Counted from the first letter of the stretch, positions 22,401 to 35,559 are shown. The stretch: DNA of 64,000 bases from Apus apus (GCF_020740795.1 NC_067304.1:2160056-2224055); one strand, 5' to 3'. The notes: a model not told the origin generated them from the sequence alone. Made by a program: numbers and translations.

Positions 22401-25400
22401 GTTGATGGGCTCTCAGCTCACTGTACAGACCACCTCCTGTAGCCATGCCCTCCATTTAGCTTGGGCAGCTCATTGTGGTGGAGTTGTCTGTTCTGGCTCT
22501 GACCTTCCTGCTGGAGTTAAAAGGGGTTCCCTGAAATGCCAGTGCCCTTTTCCCTGTCTCCCTTTCATCCTGTGGGCTTTCTGTTGGTTGGGGATTGGGT
22601 GGGTGGGACAGGGTATCCCCCATTGTTTGTCTCCTTCCTCAAAGACAGGAATCTTGAAGGGCAGCAAAAGGCAAAGAGGTGGCTCTGATAGCCACTTGGC
22701 ATGGCTCTCCTGCTTATCTCCTGCATTTCAGGGTGGACACGAGTCTCTGCACACCCCTTGGCTTCTGTCTGGAGAAAGAGACCAATGGGAACTTTAATAT
22801 TTGTGTCTGAGCAGTGAAGTTTTGTTCAGAACCTTCACAGGTTCTTCTTGCAGATGCCCCAGGACCCCCTTGGATGAGGAGAGCCCAGGGAGGTTCCTCA
22901 GGACAGCCAAAGGTTTCTAGGACAAGGGCTGCCTGAAATCATGAGTGTGAGGATAAGCAAGAGCAGGAGCAGATCTGGGCTACTGATGGGAAAACCAGCT
23001 GAATGGGGAGGAGATTGGGAAACACCCAAAGGAACAGGGAAGAGGGAAGGATGGATGGAGAGGAAGGATGCAAGGTTGTTGTGGAAATGCGTGTAAAATC
23101 CTTCATGCCTCTGTGGGTCCTGGAAATCTTTGGAAGTGATGAGCAATAAGGGGGGCAGCAAGCCAGCTTTAGGGAGAGGAGGGGAGTTACAGAGGGGATG
23201 AGGCAGTTCCCACTCTGTTTTTCCAAAATATTGGGTTGTGGTGGAAACCACAACATGTCCCAGTGAACCAATTTGCTGGGATAACTTGGATCCTGCCTGG
23301 GCAAAGGGAACTGGACTAGACCCTGGCTGTTTGACTGGGACAGTGCAGCACCCAGGCTGAATCCTGGCTGGGTTCCTCTGGCAATCCCTCATGTCCTGGC
23401 TTCCCAGCGGGTGGCTGTGGCCTCTGGGGCTGTCCCAGCAGCACTGGTGTCAACTTCACAGCTTGCTGCTGGCTGGACCATGCTGAAGCCACCCAGCAGG
23501 GATCAGGAAGTTTCATGGCGTGGGGCTCCATGTTCTCCTGAGTCTCCCAGCCCTGTCTGCTGCACCAGGCAACATTTTGCCCTGAGTGTTGACCTTGTCT
23601 GCTGGAGGGAAGGGATCAAGCTGCACCTTGTCATCTTATTTGTTGATGTGAGCATAAGGCCAAGAGGTTTTACAAGCAGGTGGAGTGTTCTGCAGTGCAT
23701 CTTCTCCAGGAGAAGACACTGTGCAGGAAGCCTGAGCAGCAGAGAAAAACACAAACCAAGGGACACAACGTACAGAGTCTGCTTCCTATTTTTTTCTTGT
23801 GTAGATCCTGGTAGATTAATTTTTTGAGGGGGCTGAGGATGAAACTTGAAGCTTTCTGTGCTTGGGCACCAGTTCAAACCCAGCTCAGGCTGTTCCTGTT
23901 GCAAGCCACCTGTTAGTGGTTTGGAGGCTGCCCTGGCCCACCAGCAGTGCTGGCAACTGTCCCCTGGCCTGCTGGGGACAAAGCCCAGCCGTGGGTGGTC
24001 AGGTTGGCTTCCTGCAAGCCTGGGCAGGCAGGGGCAGGCTGCCTGTGTGGGGTTGCAATCTGGGACTGTGTTGTCCTTCCTGAGGCTGCTTGGGGATTAG
24101 TGGGTTTGGGGCAGCTTTCCTGTCTCCAGGATTGCAGGTTGGAGCCCGTTCCCCTGGGAGGTGTGGGCTGAGCAGCCAGGTTTGTGTTGCAGAACAAGAA
24201 GAGTTCAGGTCCCCTCAAGTGCCAGAGCTCCACCTTGGAGTGGTGGTGGGGCTTTTGGGAGGTGCAGGACACTGCTCCCCTCTCTCTCCAGCTCTGGGTG
24301 ACCTGCCTTCACCCTCACCTTCATCCCAGTCCCTTCCACCCAGGAGCTGGGGCTGACAAGAGCTGCCTGTCTGTCGGTGGCTGTGGGTGGACCTCTGAGC
24401 AGCCGAGGTGGGGAGCAGTGTCCACAAAGCTCTCTCTTGCGTTAAGTTTGTAGGATTAGGTCCAAAGTAAATTTCCTTTTGCCTGCCTCTGTGCTGTGTT
24501 GCTTGCCTGCTTTCTCCCCCGGATCAATTCCCATCTTAAAACTAAGGAATTCATGTTCCCACCCTTTGTTTCTTCAAAGCTGACTCTTAGACCCTTGAGT
24601 TGGGCACCTGTGCCTCTTTTTCAGCTGTTTTCCCAGGGCTAGGAACCAAAGTCCCTTCAGTTGAGGAGAAGTTTTGTGGAAATATGGTTTGCATTTTGCT
24701 CTTCCTGACCTTGTGTTTACACAGAGTTTGTGAAAGCCCCAGGGCTGGGTCAGGCTCCCTGCTCCAGGCTGGGGGAAGCACCTCTCACCCCTGCAGCTGT
24801 TGGCCAGGTAGATCAGCACTTCATGTAGCCCCCAAGGAGCTGGTGGGTTTGCACACCTCGAGGCTCTACCTGCTGTGAGGAACACAGTGGATTTGGGGTT
24901 CATTCAAGGCTTTGTAGTGTGGTTCCAAGGAGGAAGCAGGGCCTGTGTAACCTGGGTTTGTTTCTTTTCCCTGGCAGGCTGGGATGGACAAGTCACTCCC
25001 TCTGTGTTACATTTCTCTTGCAAATGAGGGGTGCAAATCCTTCCCTCTCCCCTTCAAGCATTAGGAGCCAAATGACAGGGGTTTTTCTCTGTCTTCAGCA
25101 GAAGTTTTAAAACCATAGTGGTGGTCACTCTGTTTATTAGTGGTTCTTCCCTTCACAGCTGCAGGACATCCTTGGAGCTTTATTCCTATCTAAATGTGAA
25201 GTTTTCCTGTCATGTTGGCAGCTGGTTGGTGACTGTTCCCTGCCAGCCACCCCAAGGGGCACTGGGCACAAACTGGAGCACGGGAGGTTTAACCTGAATA
25301 TAAGGAAATATTTCTATACTCTAAGGGTGACAGAGTCCTGGGACAGGCTGCCCAGGGAGGTGGTGGAGTCTCCATCCCTGGAGACCTTCCAAACCCACCT

Positions 25401-28400
25401 GGATGTGTTCCTGTGGGATCTGCTCCAGGAGATCCTGCTCTAGCAAGGGCGAGTCAGTCAGTGGGGAAAAGGCTCTGGTCCAGCAACGTGACAAATTGCA
25501 CCTTGTACTGTTAGCAGGAGTTTTTAATGACCCTGAAGAAAATCTAACTTTGTTTCTAATAATGGGACCTGGTCCTGCCCTTAAACATCCAGCCCAGGTC
25601 AAAGTCAGCTGGATCAGTGGCTGCTCAGCACCCCTGGCATCAGGCACAAGCTCACACGTAGCTCAGCCTTGGAAATGGGATCCTGTGCAAGTTCCCCCCA
25701 GCTTGGAGGAGGCTCCTTGTGTTAAATACTCCTTGTTGCATTGACCAGAAGGGCTGAAAAACATGTTTCTGGGTTTTATATGTAATTTATTTTAGAGGAA
25801 GGAACCTTGCTGGAGGGGCAGTGTTTAAGCCGCACCTCATCAATGGCCTGTCACTGTCACGTCCTGAGGCCGGGTCACAGCAGGCTGGGTGACTGGCAGA
25901 GGACAGCAGCCTCTGCCTCCTGGCCACCTTCAGGGTAGCTGGGGGGCTTGTCTTGGCTACCAGCCAGGTCCTGGCTTCTCCCTGAGCTTTTAACCCTTTG
26001 CAGGCAGCCCCCACAGCCTCATTTCTCTCTGCCTCTCACACCCTCTGTTCTCCCTTCTTACTGCAGCCCTGAAGTGTGTTTCTCCTTGGCACAGCTCTGT
26101 GCTCTGAGTTCTAACTTCTTGCTGCCTTCAGCACAGCCTCTTGCACTGGGTCTTAACTGTTTTGTTTTGATTTTCTTAAGCAAAATTAAGCTGCTTTGCT
26201 TCTGTGTCTGTGCATATTCTCACGTGCCTGCTCTGGGGGCTGGAGCATTTTGAGGTGTGTGTGAGCATGATGTGGTTGCAGGGCTCCCTCCCAACCCTGC
26301 ACAGCTGCAAGTTTATCTGATTATTTTTTTTATTGGATGTGTAAACAACCCTTTTATAATATAACCTGAGAGTGACCAACAGACACGTGTGTTGGCTTGT
26401 TCAAAGGGAAAAATGAAACAAAACAGGCTGACTCCTCAGTGCAGGGTGGTGCCAAGCTGTCTTCATACACTGCTTTATTTTGGCCTCTGTTCAGCCAGTG
26501 GACTGTTTATTTGGCTTTGCTGACAGTAAACTCACCCCAAATCATTGTGGTAATCCAGAACATGAAAAACTCTTCCTTTTGCTTCTCTCTTTTGACACCT
26601 CCAGAATGTCTTGTTTTCCTCATTTGCAGATCAAGTGAATTCTCCCTTTGGATTTCCTTCCCTGGGGAGAGAGTGTGCAGAGGCATTTAGCAGCCCAGGA
26701 GAGCCCTGTTTCACAGAATCACAGAATGGCAGGGGTTGGAAGGGACCTCTGGAGATGATTTAGTGTCACTTCTGTTGGCAGTAGTGACACAGACACATCA
26801 CACCTTCTGCAGACTGGAACCACCATCCAGCAAGTGGCAACAGCTGGGAGGGAATTGTTCCAAAATTGTGCTGTTCCTCCAAGCCAGACTGGTCCTGCAG
26901 ACCCTGCCAGAGCAGCACAAGCTGTCTCCTAGGGCACCCAACCAGAGGTGCAGGCTGGAGTGGACTTTGGGGGCTTTCCTGACAGCTTGGGCCCTGCCTT
27001 CAGTTTTCTAGATTGGCAGGTTCAGCTTTCTCCTGGAAATAATGCTCTTTTGCCCCAGTGGACACTGAATTCCTCTTGAGCTAGGCTGAGCAGACTTGAT
27101 TTCACAATGTCTCATTGGATCAAAATCATTTTTGTGCTTTGCTGGAGATTGACTAATCATCCTGCAGTTGTTTGAGCAGCCGTTACCCATTAGTGAAATG
27201 AATGACTGGTTCTTGGAGCTGCTGACATTTTACCCAGAACAAAACCTAAGGTTTCTTGATGGGTTTATTTGTAGCTGTTATTTTGTTGTTAGCTGTTCCT
27301 AAACGTGCCATGAACCAAACTGGGAGATACTTACTTCTCCTGGAAGAAACAGAGATATTCAGAGTTACAAAAAAAGTTCAGTGTGAAAATGGGGTGAGGG
27401 TCTTGTGCTGAACAGAGACCCTCTTTGTAGCACATCTTTAAACCCCAACTGTGCTGCATTCCTTAATCAGGACTTCCACACTGTAATTAATAAGCATTCC
27501 TTATGTTTCCTGTCTGACTTATTCAAGAACCCCTCAGTTTAGCCCAACTTTGATGGGCTTTGTAGTTCTCGATGGAATCTTGGAGCCTGTGAGGGGCAGC
27601 CCAGAAGTGTCGTGGGTGTTAGTGACCATCTGCAGCCAGGCTTGGACACACAGGAAAGGACAGAGAAATGTCTTGTGAATATTCAGTGCACAGCCCAGGC
27701 TTTCTTGAGTCCTAGACATGTAGATGTGGTGCTGAGGGACATAGGTTACTGGTGGCCTTGGCAGTGCTGGGTTAACAGTTGGACTTGACGATCTTAAAGG
27801 TCTTTTCCAACCCAAATATTCCTATGATTCCATGACTACTTCTAGCACTTGGTCCCTGGTGAGGTGTGTGGTGGGACTGAGGAATAGTATCATCCTCAGG
27901 AAGGAGGAATTGGGGATTTGGAACCAACCCTTTGCAGACTGTGGAGCTGCTTAGTTCCTTGGGCTCTGGGGAGCTTCTAGTTATCCTGGGTGCTGGCAGT
28001 GACAAGCTGTAAGGACAGGAGACCTAGGGTGGACTCTGAAGTCCTGGGTGGCTCCCCAGATAGACCTGAGTGCAGACCCAGCTGCCATTTGCCTGCTGGA
28101 GATTACTCAGCCTCTCAGTCCTGAGTGCTGGGGAGCAAACCAGCTTGGGGAGCCAGCAGACTGCCTGGACACCTGCAGTTCTCCATGCAGGAGGTTTAAC
28201 ATTTTCAACACTTCATTAAGGTCTGGAGCAGCCTTTGGCTCTGTGTGTCTTTGCTGGAGCAAAGGGCTGCAGGGCTTCCCTGGGAACCTGCTGCAGTGCC
28301 AGGCTGATACTTCGCCTTCCATATGGTCCCTAAAGAGACCAGGGCTGTTGCTGAGCTCCTGCTCTCAGATCTATGTGGGCAAACTTCCAGAAGACTTATT

Positions 28401-31400
28401 GTTTCATTACAACGGGTAGGAGCAGGGCCAAGGTCTTCTCAGCAACCTCTCAGCTTCCAATCTGATCATCCCCACCCAGCATCTCTGGGGCTGTGCACAC
28501 ACACCCCTCCAGAGTTCTGGGGACAGCCAAAAAACTTTGGGAGATCCTCAGTGAAAATGGCCAAGAAGGGCGGAGTGCTCCTTGTGAAATGGGTTGCAAA
28601 TGGGGTTTTTTTCTGCATGGTGGAAAGTAAAGTCATAAACTCCTTCACAGATGTGTTTTAAGGAAAGTTGTTATCTCTTTTGTCTGTGCTGTGTTAGCAG
28701 CTGGAAGTCACCAGCCCCTGGCTCTGCTAGGAGTTATGTGACACAGGAGAGGAGGCAGCTCTGGTTCTGGGGAAGCTAAGAAAACATAAAAGTAAAGGGT
28801 AGGTTGGTATGACTGGTGGGGAGCTGGGCTTCTCCCAGTACTAGGGAGTACTAGGGCTTGTAGTGAGAGGACAAGGGGGAATGGATTGAAACTGGAAGAA
28901 GGAGATTGAGGCTGGACATGAGGAGGAAATTCTTGGCTGTGAGGGTGGTGAGAGCCTGGCCCAGGTTGCCCAGGGAAGCTGTGGCTGCCCCATCCCTGGC
29001 AGTGTTGAAGGGCAGGTTGGATGGGGCTTGGAGCAGCCTGGGCTGGTGGGAGGTGTCCCTGCCCATGCAGGGAGATGGGTCTGGATGATCTTTAAGGTCC
29101 TTCCCAACCCAGCCTGTTTCATGTTTCTGTGATTCTGCTGAACAAAGAGAAGGCAGCTCCTCAAGGAGGGGTGAGAAAGCACAAGCCTGGAGAAGAGCTT
29201 AGCTGGGACTGGCCCTGTCACAGCTAGCTGTACATGTCAGTGCTGCAGCTGCTTCCCTTGCACTTCAGCCTCACAGGGATCGTGGCACACACCCAGCACC
29301 TCAGGGCTGGAACTGGAGTGGTTGGGACCCTGGTGTGACAGCTGCACATGGTGCTGTGCTGGGACGAGGAGCACATCTGAGGAGCACATCTTGCTGTTCC
29401 ACCTCCAGCAGACCCTGCCTGCGCACAGCCAGCAGCTCTGCTTCCACCAGAATAATCCCCCAGGGTGTCTGGGCAGGGTGATGATGTAAAAGGAATGTGG
29501 GGAGGGTAATTGAAAGAGAGAATAAGCATCTGAATCTCCTGCTCTGCTCCCCAGTGTGTCTTTGCCTGCCCTCTCCTCTGCACATGGTCTCTTCTCCCTC
29601 CCTCCCTGGCATCCTGTACTTGTCATGCCAGTCACATGTGTGCTGGTGCACAGACTTAACACCCTCAACAATAAATCTAAAAGATTAATTACCAAAAAAA
29701 GAAAAAGATCCCCCAACCCCACTTGCAGCATTTGAAATGAGTCTCCCCCGTGCTTGGCTTATTCATGGGGCAAAGAAATCACCTCCTGAATCGAGCAATT
29801 GAGAATGCAAATATCCCAGCCTGGCTCAAAAAAGGAATCAAGCTCTAAACTGTCAAGCTGATTAGCACCCCATTATGTGGGATGCTGCCTCTGAGCCTGG
29901 GGAGATGATTTTTTTGGGGGGACAACTCAGCTTTCATGCTTCGGGATGAGGTTTCTGAGTTTTGCCCAGAGAGAAATGACAATCTTGCCCCTCCCTGTAT
30001 GATGAGAGACCATAAGTTCTCTTGTTCTCTTCATGGCAACTGCCCTTCCTCTGCTGAGATCTGTCAGCCTTTTGTTTCCTGTCGCTGACCAGCTGGTTTT
30101 TGTGAGTTGAGGGGTTTTTTTTTTGTGTGTGAGATGAAGGTTTTTGTTGTTGTTGTTGTAGTAAAATCCAAGCTTTCTACAGGCAGCAGAACAAAGATTT
30201 TCTTTTTTCTCTTGTGAGCAGGGAGGGAAAGTAGGTTGGAGCAGTTTCTCATGGGAGTGGGACTTCTGCTTGCAATAAGGATTTTTACACTTTGTTTTGC
30301 CTTTTTTACCCCTTTCCCTGAAGGCAGGGTAGACACTTCTTCCAGTAAGGCTAGGAATTCTATCCTGTTCCCTTTCAGTTCATATCCCAGCAGTAGGGTG
30401 GGAAATGCAGCATTTGGAAGTTGACTGGAGATATTTAGAGAGGGAGAAAAAGCAAAACGAATCCCTCGTTGTGACATCCCAATGAACTTAAATCCTCTCT
30501 AACATTCCTCATTGTCTGTTGCAGATGTCAGAGGGAAAATTAAAACAAGAGCTTTCCTATTAAGTGCTGTTCATCCATCACAACCCGTGTGCAGGAGTGT
30601 GAGTGTGGCTGGGAACCAGTGACAGGCTTTCCCCCCTCCCTGGAAAGCTGCTGTGCATCCTTATTTCCCAACTTCCTTTTTCAAACAGGTTTCACTGTCT
30701 CTTTCTTCTCCCCTTTCCCACCCCCCTTTGTTTCCCCAGTGGGTGTCATAGAATCCTAGAATGCCAGGTTGGAAGGGACCTCAAGGATCTGATCCAACCT
30801 TTCTAGGTGCTCCTCTAGTTGATATGAGGTGGCTCAGCACCCTGTCCAGCTGAGACCTAGAACTGCCCCATGTGGAGGAATCCACCCCTTCCCTTGGGAA
30901 GTTCTGCAGCCATGGCCAGGAGACATGAGCTGTCCCAACATGTGATGGCACTGAGTGGGGTGGGTGGGCCTGTCCTGAGTACAGATCTCTGGACATCTCA
31001 TGGCAGGTGTGTCCTGAGCCTTGGGTTTTTCCTGGCCCATTGCCAGATCAGGCATCTGGGTGGGTTTGCTGCTGCCCCATCTCCCAGTTGGATTAAAGCT
31101 GCAGACCCAGGGCTGTCACTGCCATGGAATTAAGAGCCGTGTCCTTCTAGTGTGGCAGCTCCAGATCCTTTAGCATGGAAATACCTGGGCTGTTCAGCAT
31201 TATTGTGGTCCAGGAGTTCCTCATGCTGGGACTTCTCCCCCCATTTCATCTTCAAGTCAATACATGGGATGAATTAAAACAGCAGCAGCACATCCTGGTG
31301 AAATCCCACATTCCCAGCAGCTTCAGAAACTGGGCCAACTTTGCCTGGGACAGAGTCTTAGTTAACACAGAGTTGAAGTGGAGGGCAGTGATTTCAGGAA

Positions 31401-34400
31401 TGTCTTGACAGGATTCATGGTATCAGTGCTAAGGACACTAGAGTTATTCTTTTCAACCTGCATCCTCTCTGTCTTCTGGGTGTCTCCTGGTTAACAAGCT
31501 GGGATTGCTTTTGCTTGCAAGCTTCTCTCAATTTAATTGCACTGTGATGGTGGCTGCCATCCTTCTGTGGATGACAAAAGGTAACTCAGCCTCATAAATA
31601 CAGAGAAGTGGCATTTCCATAAAGCTTTCCCATTTCTCACAACCCTGGGCTGCATCCCCAGATTCTTCATCTAGTGCTTGAAACTTTCTGTGATGAGTTC
31701 CCTGCCCTGCTGGAGTTTGCTCTTTTGGAGGAGCATTGGAAGGTAGAAGAAATCTCAGCATTTCACATGAGGGATAATGAAGTTATCAGAGAGTCTGTTT
31801 CATTTTCAATTTCATTTTTTGGTCTTATTAAACATGTTCCTCTTGTTTCCTCCCAAGAATGCCAGGACTGGTGGGCAGCAGGTTGCAGACAGAACACTTC
31901 TACACTTCCTGCAAACTGCACAGTCTGTTCTGCTGTGAAAAGCCTTCAGATAGTGACAGACTTTGGAGAACTATCAGAAAAGCTCCAGAGGTCTCAGCCT
32001 TTTCTAATCAAGGTAATGCATGAACTTGTAAGGCTGGATGATGAGTCCAAACAACCACAAGCTCAGACTGCTGATTGAGCTATAACATAAAAATAAGATA
32101 TTTAGCCCCAATTTAAAGATGTCAGGGGGTGAGGAGCTCACTGCATCCTTAGCAACTTGTTCCTCTGACTGATTGTCACTGTGGTTGGAAACTTTGCAAT
32201 CTAGATGGATGCTTGGATGTTCTTTGGTGGGGTGGAAGTAGGAGAGGGGAAGAACCTCAAGGTCACAGCTTTGATCCTTGTTTTGTGTCTTTCAAGACAG
32301 GGCAGCATCTCTCCTATGAGGAACTGAAGCATTTTCAGTCCCAGGATCCAGAACTGGCGGAGGTTATAATAGAAGAAAACTCAGCTGAATTGTGGAGCTG
32401 CCCATTTTTCTTTCCCTGGTGGGTCAAAGACAAAACATGTGGTAGATGTGGACATCTTTTCTGCAGGGGGGCCCAGGCTCTTGGCCAATGTCAACTACCA
32501 GGAGCTTGCATGTTGCTTTTTAACTGGGGGGAAGAGGAACAGGACTGGGTTAGAGTCTTCTGCCTGCCTGCTGGCAGCAATTTGACCCAAGGAGAAGACT
32601 TCTAGACTAGAAATGGAGTGTTGTGGCTAGGATTTCAGGTATTTCCCCCCTGACAAGACAAAAATATCCCAGTGACTGCTCAGTCCCGTTCTTCAGGCCA
32701 TATATAACTCATATGGGCTGTGGTCTGATCACCTGAGGCAACTGGTTTACATTTCTAATCACCCTGGTCCTGTCAGTGGAAACCATCAGCATCAGTGCTG
32801 GCTCCGAAGAGGTGCCAGAGCTTGAGGAAAACACTGAGAAGTAACAGAAAACTCAGGGATCCTGCAGTTTGTGTCTGGGCTCACAGGAGTGGTGGTCAGC
32901 CCTGCTCCTGGCCCTCTGCTGGCTCTTCCCAAGCCTGTTGTGTGGCTGCAGGACAGCTGAACAGCTCAGCCCTCTCAGGTTGCAGAGCAGCCCAGTGTGT
33001 CAGCCAGGTCTTTTCACAGGGACAAGAGTGAGAAATAACAAGGTTGTTCTGGTGAGAAAAGACCTTTAAGATCATCCAGTCCAACCATTAAACCAGCTCT
33101 AGCAGAGCTAACCCATGTCCCTCAGCACCACATCTACACCTACATTTAAACACCTCCAGGGATGGGGATTCAGCCACCTCCCTGGGCAGCCTCAATGCTC
33201 AATAACCCTTCCAGTGAAGAAGTTTCTCCTAATATTCAGTCTAAACCTTCCCTGGTGCAACTTGAGCCCATTTGGGAACGTGGAAAGGTGCAGTCTGGTG
33301 TGGAGCAGGTTCCCTGGCACCTTTCTAGGAGCCAAGGAGCAGTGTCCAAGCAAACCTGGAGAAGGTCATGGTGGACCCTGTGCTTTGGCTGATGCCTGGA
33401 TAGGATCTTCTTGCTGCACTTCTCAGCCACAGCACTGGTGGGTGGATGATCAGGGTACAGAAGAATTAATCATCTCAAGCCTCTAGACAGAGATGTAAAA
33501 ATAACAAGCCCCACCCTCTCTTTTCCAGTTCCATTCCCTGGCCAGGAGAACAGACTTGGATTCCCCCCATCTCTCCATGTGGTTGCAGCTCTGGTTGCCT
33601 ACAAGGCCACCTCTGCATCTTTTATAACTGATGGATCAGATCAATGACTCAGATCATTTTAAGGGAAGAGAGGAGGGAAATTGAGGTTGGGGATCCATCG
33701 TGCTGTGTTTGTTCCCTGTTTCCATGGCCCTGCTGCAGGTGCCAAGAGGAAGATATGAAGGAGCCCAGCTTTAGAAGCTGAGAGGTCAAATTATGCTCCT
33801 GGGGGCCAGTCTGTCCTGCTGTTGGTGAAGCATGAATATTTGTGAGGAGTTTTAATCCTTAAAGGTAGCCTTTTAAGCACAAGCATGATCATGGCATGAT
33901 CTTTCTTTTAATATCCTGGTTGTTTTCTTTTGTTAAGGAACAAATCTGTGAATAAAACTCGGGTTCTGCAGGAATTTTTCCCCAGTTCCTCTTTGCTGTC
34001 CTTCCCCAAGACAGTTTCTCTGGAGAGCTGCTTCCTCATCCGCCAACCACATTTGGGGAACAAGGTGAGAAATTCAGCCCAGAGACATCCTCTCCCTGCC
34101 TGGGACTTGTCCTCCAGCAGCTCCAGGTCTTTGGATGATTTGCAGGGACATCCTCAGCTGATAGAATCCCAGCTGGGTGAGGGGATGGTCTTTTTGTGCA
34201 CAGTTGGGTAGTATTCATAGAACCTTGGGATGGTTTGGGTTGGAAGGGACCTTCAAGATCATCCAGTCCCAACCCCCCTGCATGGGCAGGGACACCTCCC
34301 AGCAGCCCAGGCTGCTCCAAGCCCCATCCAACCTGCCCTTCAACACTTCCAGGGAGGGGGCAAGTGGGCAAGTCCCTGCCCTGCAGACAGGTTTGTCTCC

Positions 34401-35559
34401 TCCCCCCAGCAACCAGCAGATCCTAGCTGAGGACAGCTGCAGACAAGGGTCCTCCTCCCCTCTTCTGCCCAAGCCAACCCAAGCCCCTCCACACCCCACA
34501 AAGCCCACAGGAGAACAGAGGAGATCATGCTAGAAGCCTGCAGTGTCACTATCTTCAGTAAAATGTCTCCATGGCAGATGTCTTGAAGTAGGGGAGACTT
34601 GGTGCTCCTAAAATGAAACTTAAATGAGAACAAAGGCCACAGAGATGATGGGAGAGCTGGAGCAGCTCTGCTCTGGTGACAGGTTGGGGAGTTCAGCCTG
34701 GAGAAGAGAAGGCTCCAGGGAGACCTTAGAGCACCTTCCAGTGCCTGAAGGGGCTCCAGGAAAGCTGGGGAGGGGCTTTGGCCAAGGGCAGGGAGGGATG
34801 GGATGAGGGGGATGCATGAAAAGTGGAAGAAGGAAATTGAGGTTGGACATGAGGAGGGAATTCTTTGCTGTGAGGGTGGTGAGAGCCTGGCCCAGGTTGC
34901 CCAGGGAAGCTGTGATTCCATGATTCTATGATCAGACAGACCCAAGAGAAGCTAATGAGGCTTTTGAAATCTGCTCTCCTCCTAGAGCTACAGTTTGCAC
35001 AGCCTCTTTGCTGTTGGAAGTGGACAACTCACCCTGACTGTTGTACCTCTGGACAAGTGCAGAGGACACTGTGAGATGTTCAAGGTGGAGCTGGAAGCTG
35101 GAGATCTGGGTGAGTACTGGTGCTGTAACGTGCAGGGTCTGGGAGATCCCTTGGAATGAGGACACTGGCTCTTTTCTGACTCTTGGGTAGATGGTGTGGA
35201 CCATTGCCACCTCCAGGCTGGTGTGTACCAGCTTGCTGCTGTACAGATCTGGGATCATTCTGGACTGGGAGTTTGTGGCCAGGAACACAAACTGGGATAT
35301 CCTGTGAAAACTGAGGATGAGGCACAAAGCTCTGCCAGGTGTTCCACACCCAGCGTCTCAACTCGCTCTCCTTCCGAAGAACTTCTGCATGTCCACAACT
35401 CTTGGTGGGAAATGTGAGCAAGTCAGTCAGCATGACTTCACCTAACACAGCCTCTTGATTGCATCTCCCACAGGTTATGCCAGCACGGATCACTGGGCAA
35501 TGACCTTCATGGCCAAAGGGACAGAGCCAGCAGTGGTTTGTGACGGAGCTGCTAGATAA
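19413..35559 (+). CDS. C6orf89: C6orf89 homologue (bombesin receptor-activated protein)
   Basis: Type II membrane protein known in human as BRAP, described as Golgi/cytoplasmic and linked to bombesin receptor subtype-3 signalling and airway epithelial repair. Coding exons: 19413-19601, 21120-21285, 31858-32012, 32297-32418, 33938-34064, 34986-35109, 35474-35559. All junctions are GT-AG with matching phases and give 322 residues. The start ATG in GAGGCCATGG begins MELSASELSIYDKLSETIDL, very close to the mammalian N-terminus. GLLTLGLVLLTVYFLIQPY (about residues 64-82) is the single membrane segment. Later landmarks are PANCTVC, FFFPW, and the C-terminal block ending STDHWAMTFMAK and AVVCDGAAR. 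The product is about 25 residues shorter than human, mainly between KKYM and the WW motif, so one small exon in the 10.6 kb intron may have been missed. Confidence 0.93.
20598..20885 (-). mobile_element. CR1 LINE 3' fragment
   Basis: Antisense copy from TAGAACCATGGAACAG to CACACCCTGGTAAAAAGTC, in the intron between C6orf89 exons 19413-19601 and 21120-21285; it ends about 235 bases before the latter exon. Confidence 0.85.
21545..21865 (+). mobile_element. CR1 LINE 3' fragment
   Basis: Sense copy from GAAGGGGCTCCAGGAAAGCT to ACCATTCTATTATTCTAAC, with the normal 3' tail retained. Confidence 0.87.
25262..25447 (+). mobile_element. CR1 LINE fragment of a different subfamily
   Basis: Sense copy with AACCTGAATATAAGGAAATA, GGACAGGCTGCCCAGGGAGG and CCAAACCCACCTGGATGTGT. 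It stops near CTGCTCTAGCAAGG without the usual 3' tail. It resembles the copy at 330-562, not the abundant type. Confidence 0.8.
26711..26770 (-). mobile_element. CR1 LINE 3' end, short
   Basis: TTTCACAGAATCACAGAATG followed by GGTTGGAAGGGACCTCTGGA, the antisense 3' terminus; the rest is lost or too diverged to follow. Confidence 0.75.
27765..27837 (+). mobile_element. CR1 LINE 3' end, short
   Basis: GTTGGACTTGACGATCTTAA, then CCAACCCAAATATTCCTATG and ATTCCATGAC. Only the last ~70 bases remain. Confidence 0.75.
28850..29136 (+). mobile_element. CR1 LINE 3' fragment
   Basis: Sense copy from GGGCTTGTAGTGAGAGGACA to TTTCATGTTTCTGTGATTCT, in the long C6orf89 intron. Confidence 0.87.
30745..30905 (-). 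mobile_element. CR1 LINE fragment, diverged subfamily
   Basis: Antisense, starting TCATAGAATCCTAGAATGCC and running through TCTGATCCAACCTTTCTAGG and TGTCCAGCTGAGACCTAGAA. The middle differs from the other copies, so it is a separate CR1 subfamily. Confidence 0.75.
33040..33275 (-). mobile_element. CR1 LINE fragment
   Basis: Antisense copy sharing CACCTCCAGGGATG and CCAGTGAAGAAGTTTCTCCT with the element at 7028-7475, so both belong to the same subfamily. It lies between C6orf89 exons 32297-32418 and 33938-34064. Confidence 0.85.
34215..34360 (-). mobile_element. CR1 LINE 3' fragment
   Basis: Antisense, TTCATAGAACCTTGGGATGG to CAACACTTCCAGGGAGGGG, truncated after about 145 bases. It starts about 150 bases after the C6orf89 exon ending at 34064. 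Confidence 0.85.
34632..34932 (+). mobile_element. CR1 LINE 3' fragment with internal deletion
   Basis: Sense copy extending further 5' than most (CTGGAGCAGCTCTGCTCTGG). At 34911 the text AGGGAAGCTGTG passes directly to ATTCCATGATTCTATGAT, so about 150 bases of the usual 3' part are missing while the terminal repeat is kept. It ends about 50 bases before the C6orf89 exon at 34986. Confidence 0.85.

Larger units (their letters stand above)
21286..31857 (+). other. Long C6orf89 intron
   Basis: A 10.6 kb intron holding several CR1 copies listed separately. Splice-site-like segments with compatible phase exist, for example 24193-24261, but their translation does not resemble the human segment they would replace. 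No other gene is recognised in it. Confidence 0.6.

Noticed and set aside
24193-24261. Phase-compatible 69-base candidate exon in the long C6orf89 intron
   Set aside because: Splice sites are acceptable, but the translation (QEEFRSPQVPELHLGVVV) does not resemble the mammalian segment it would supply.
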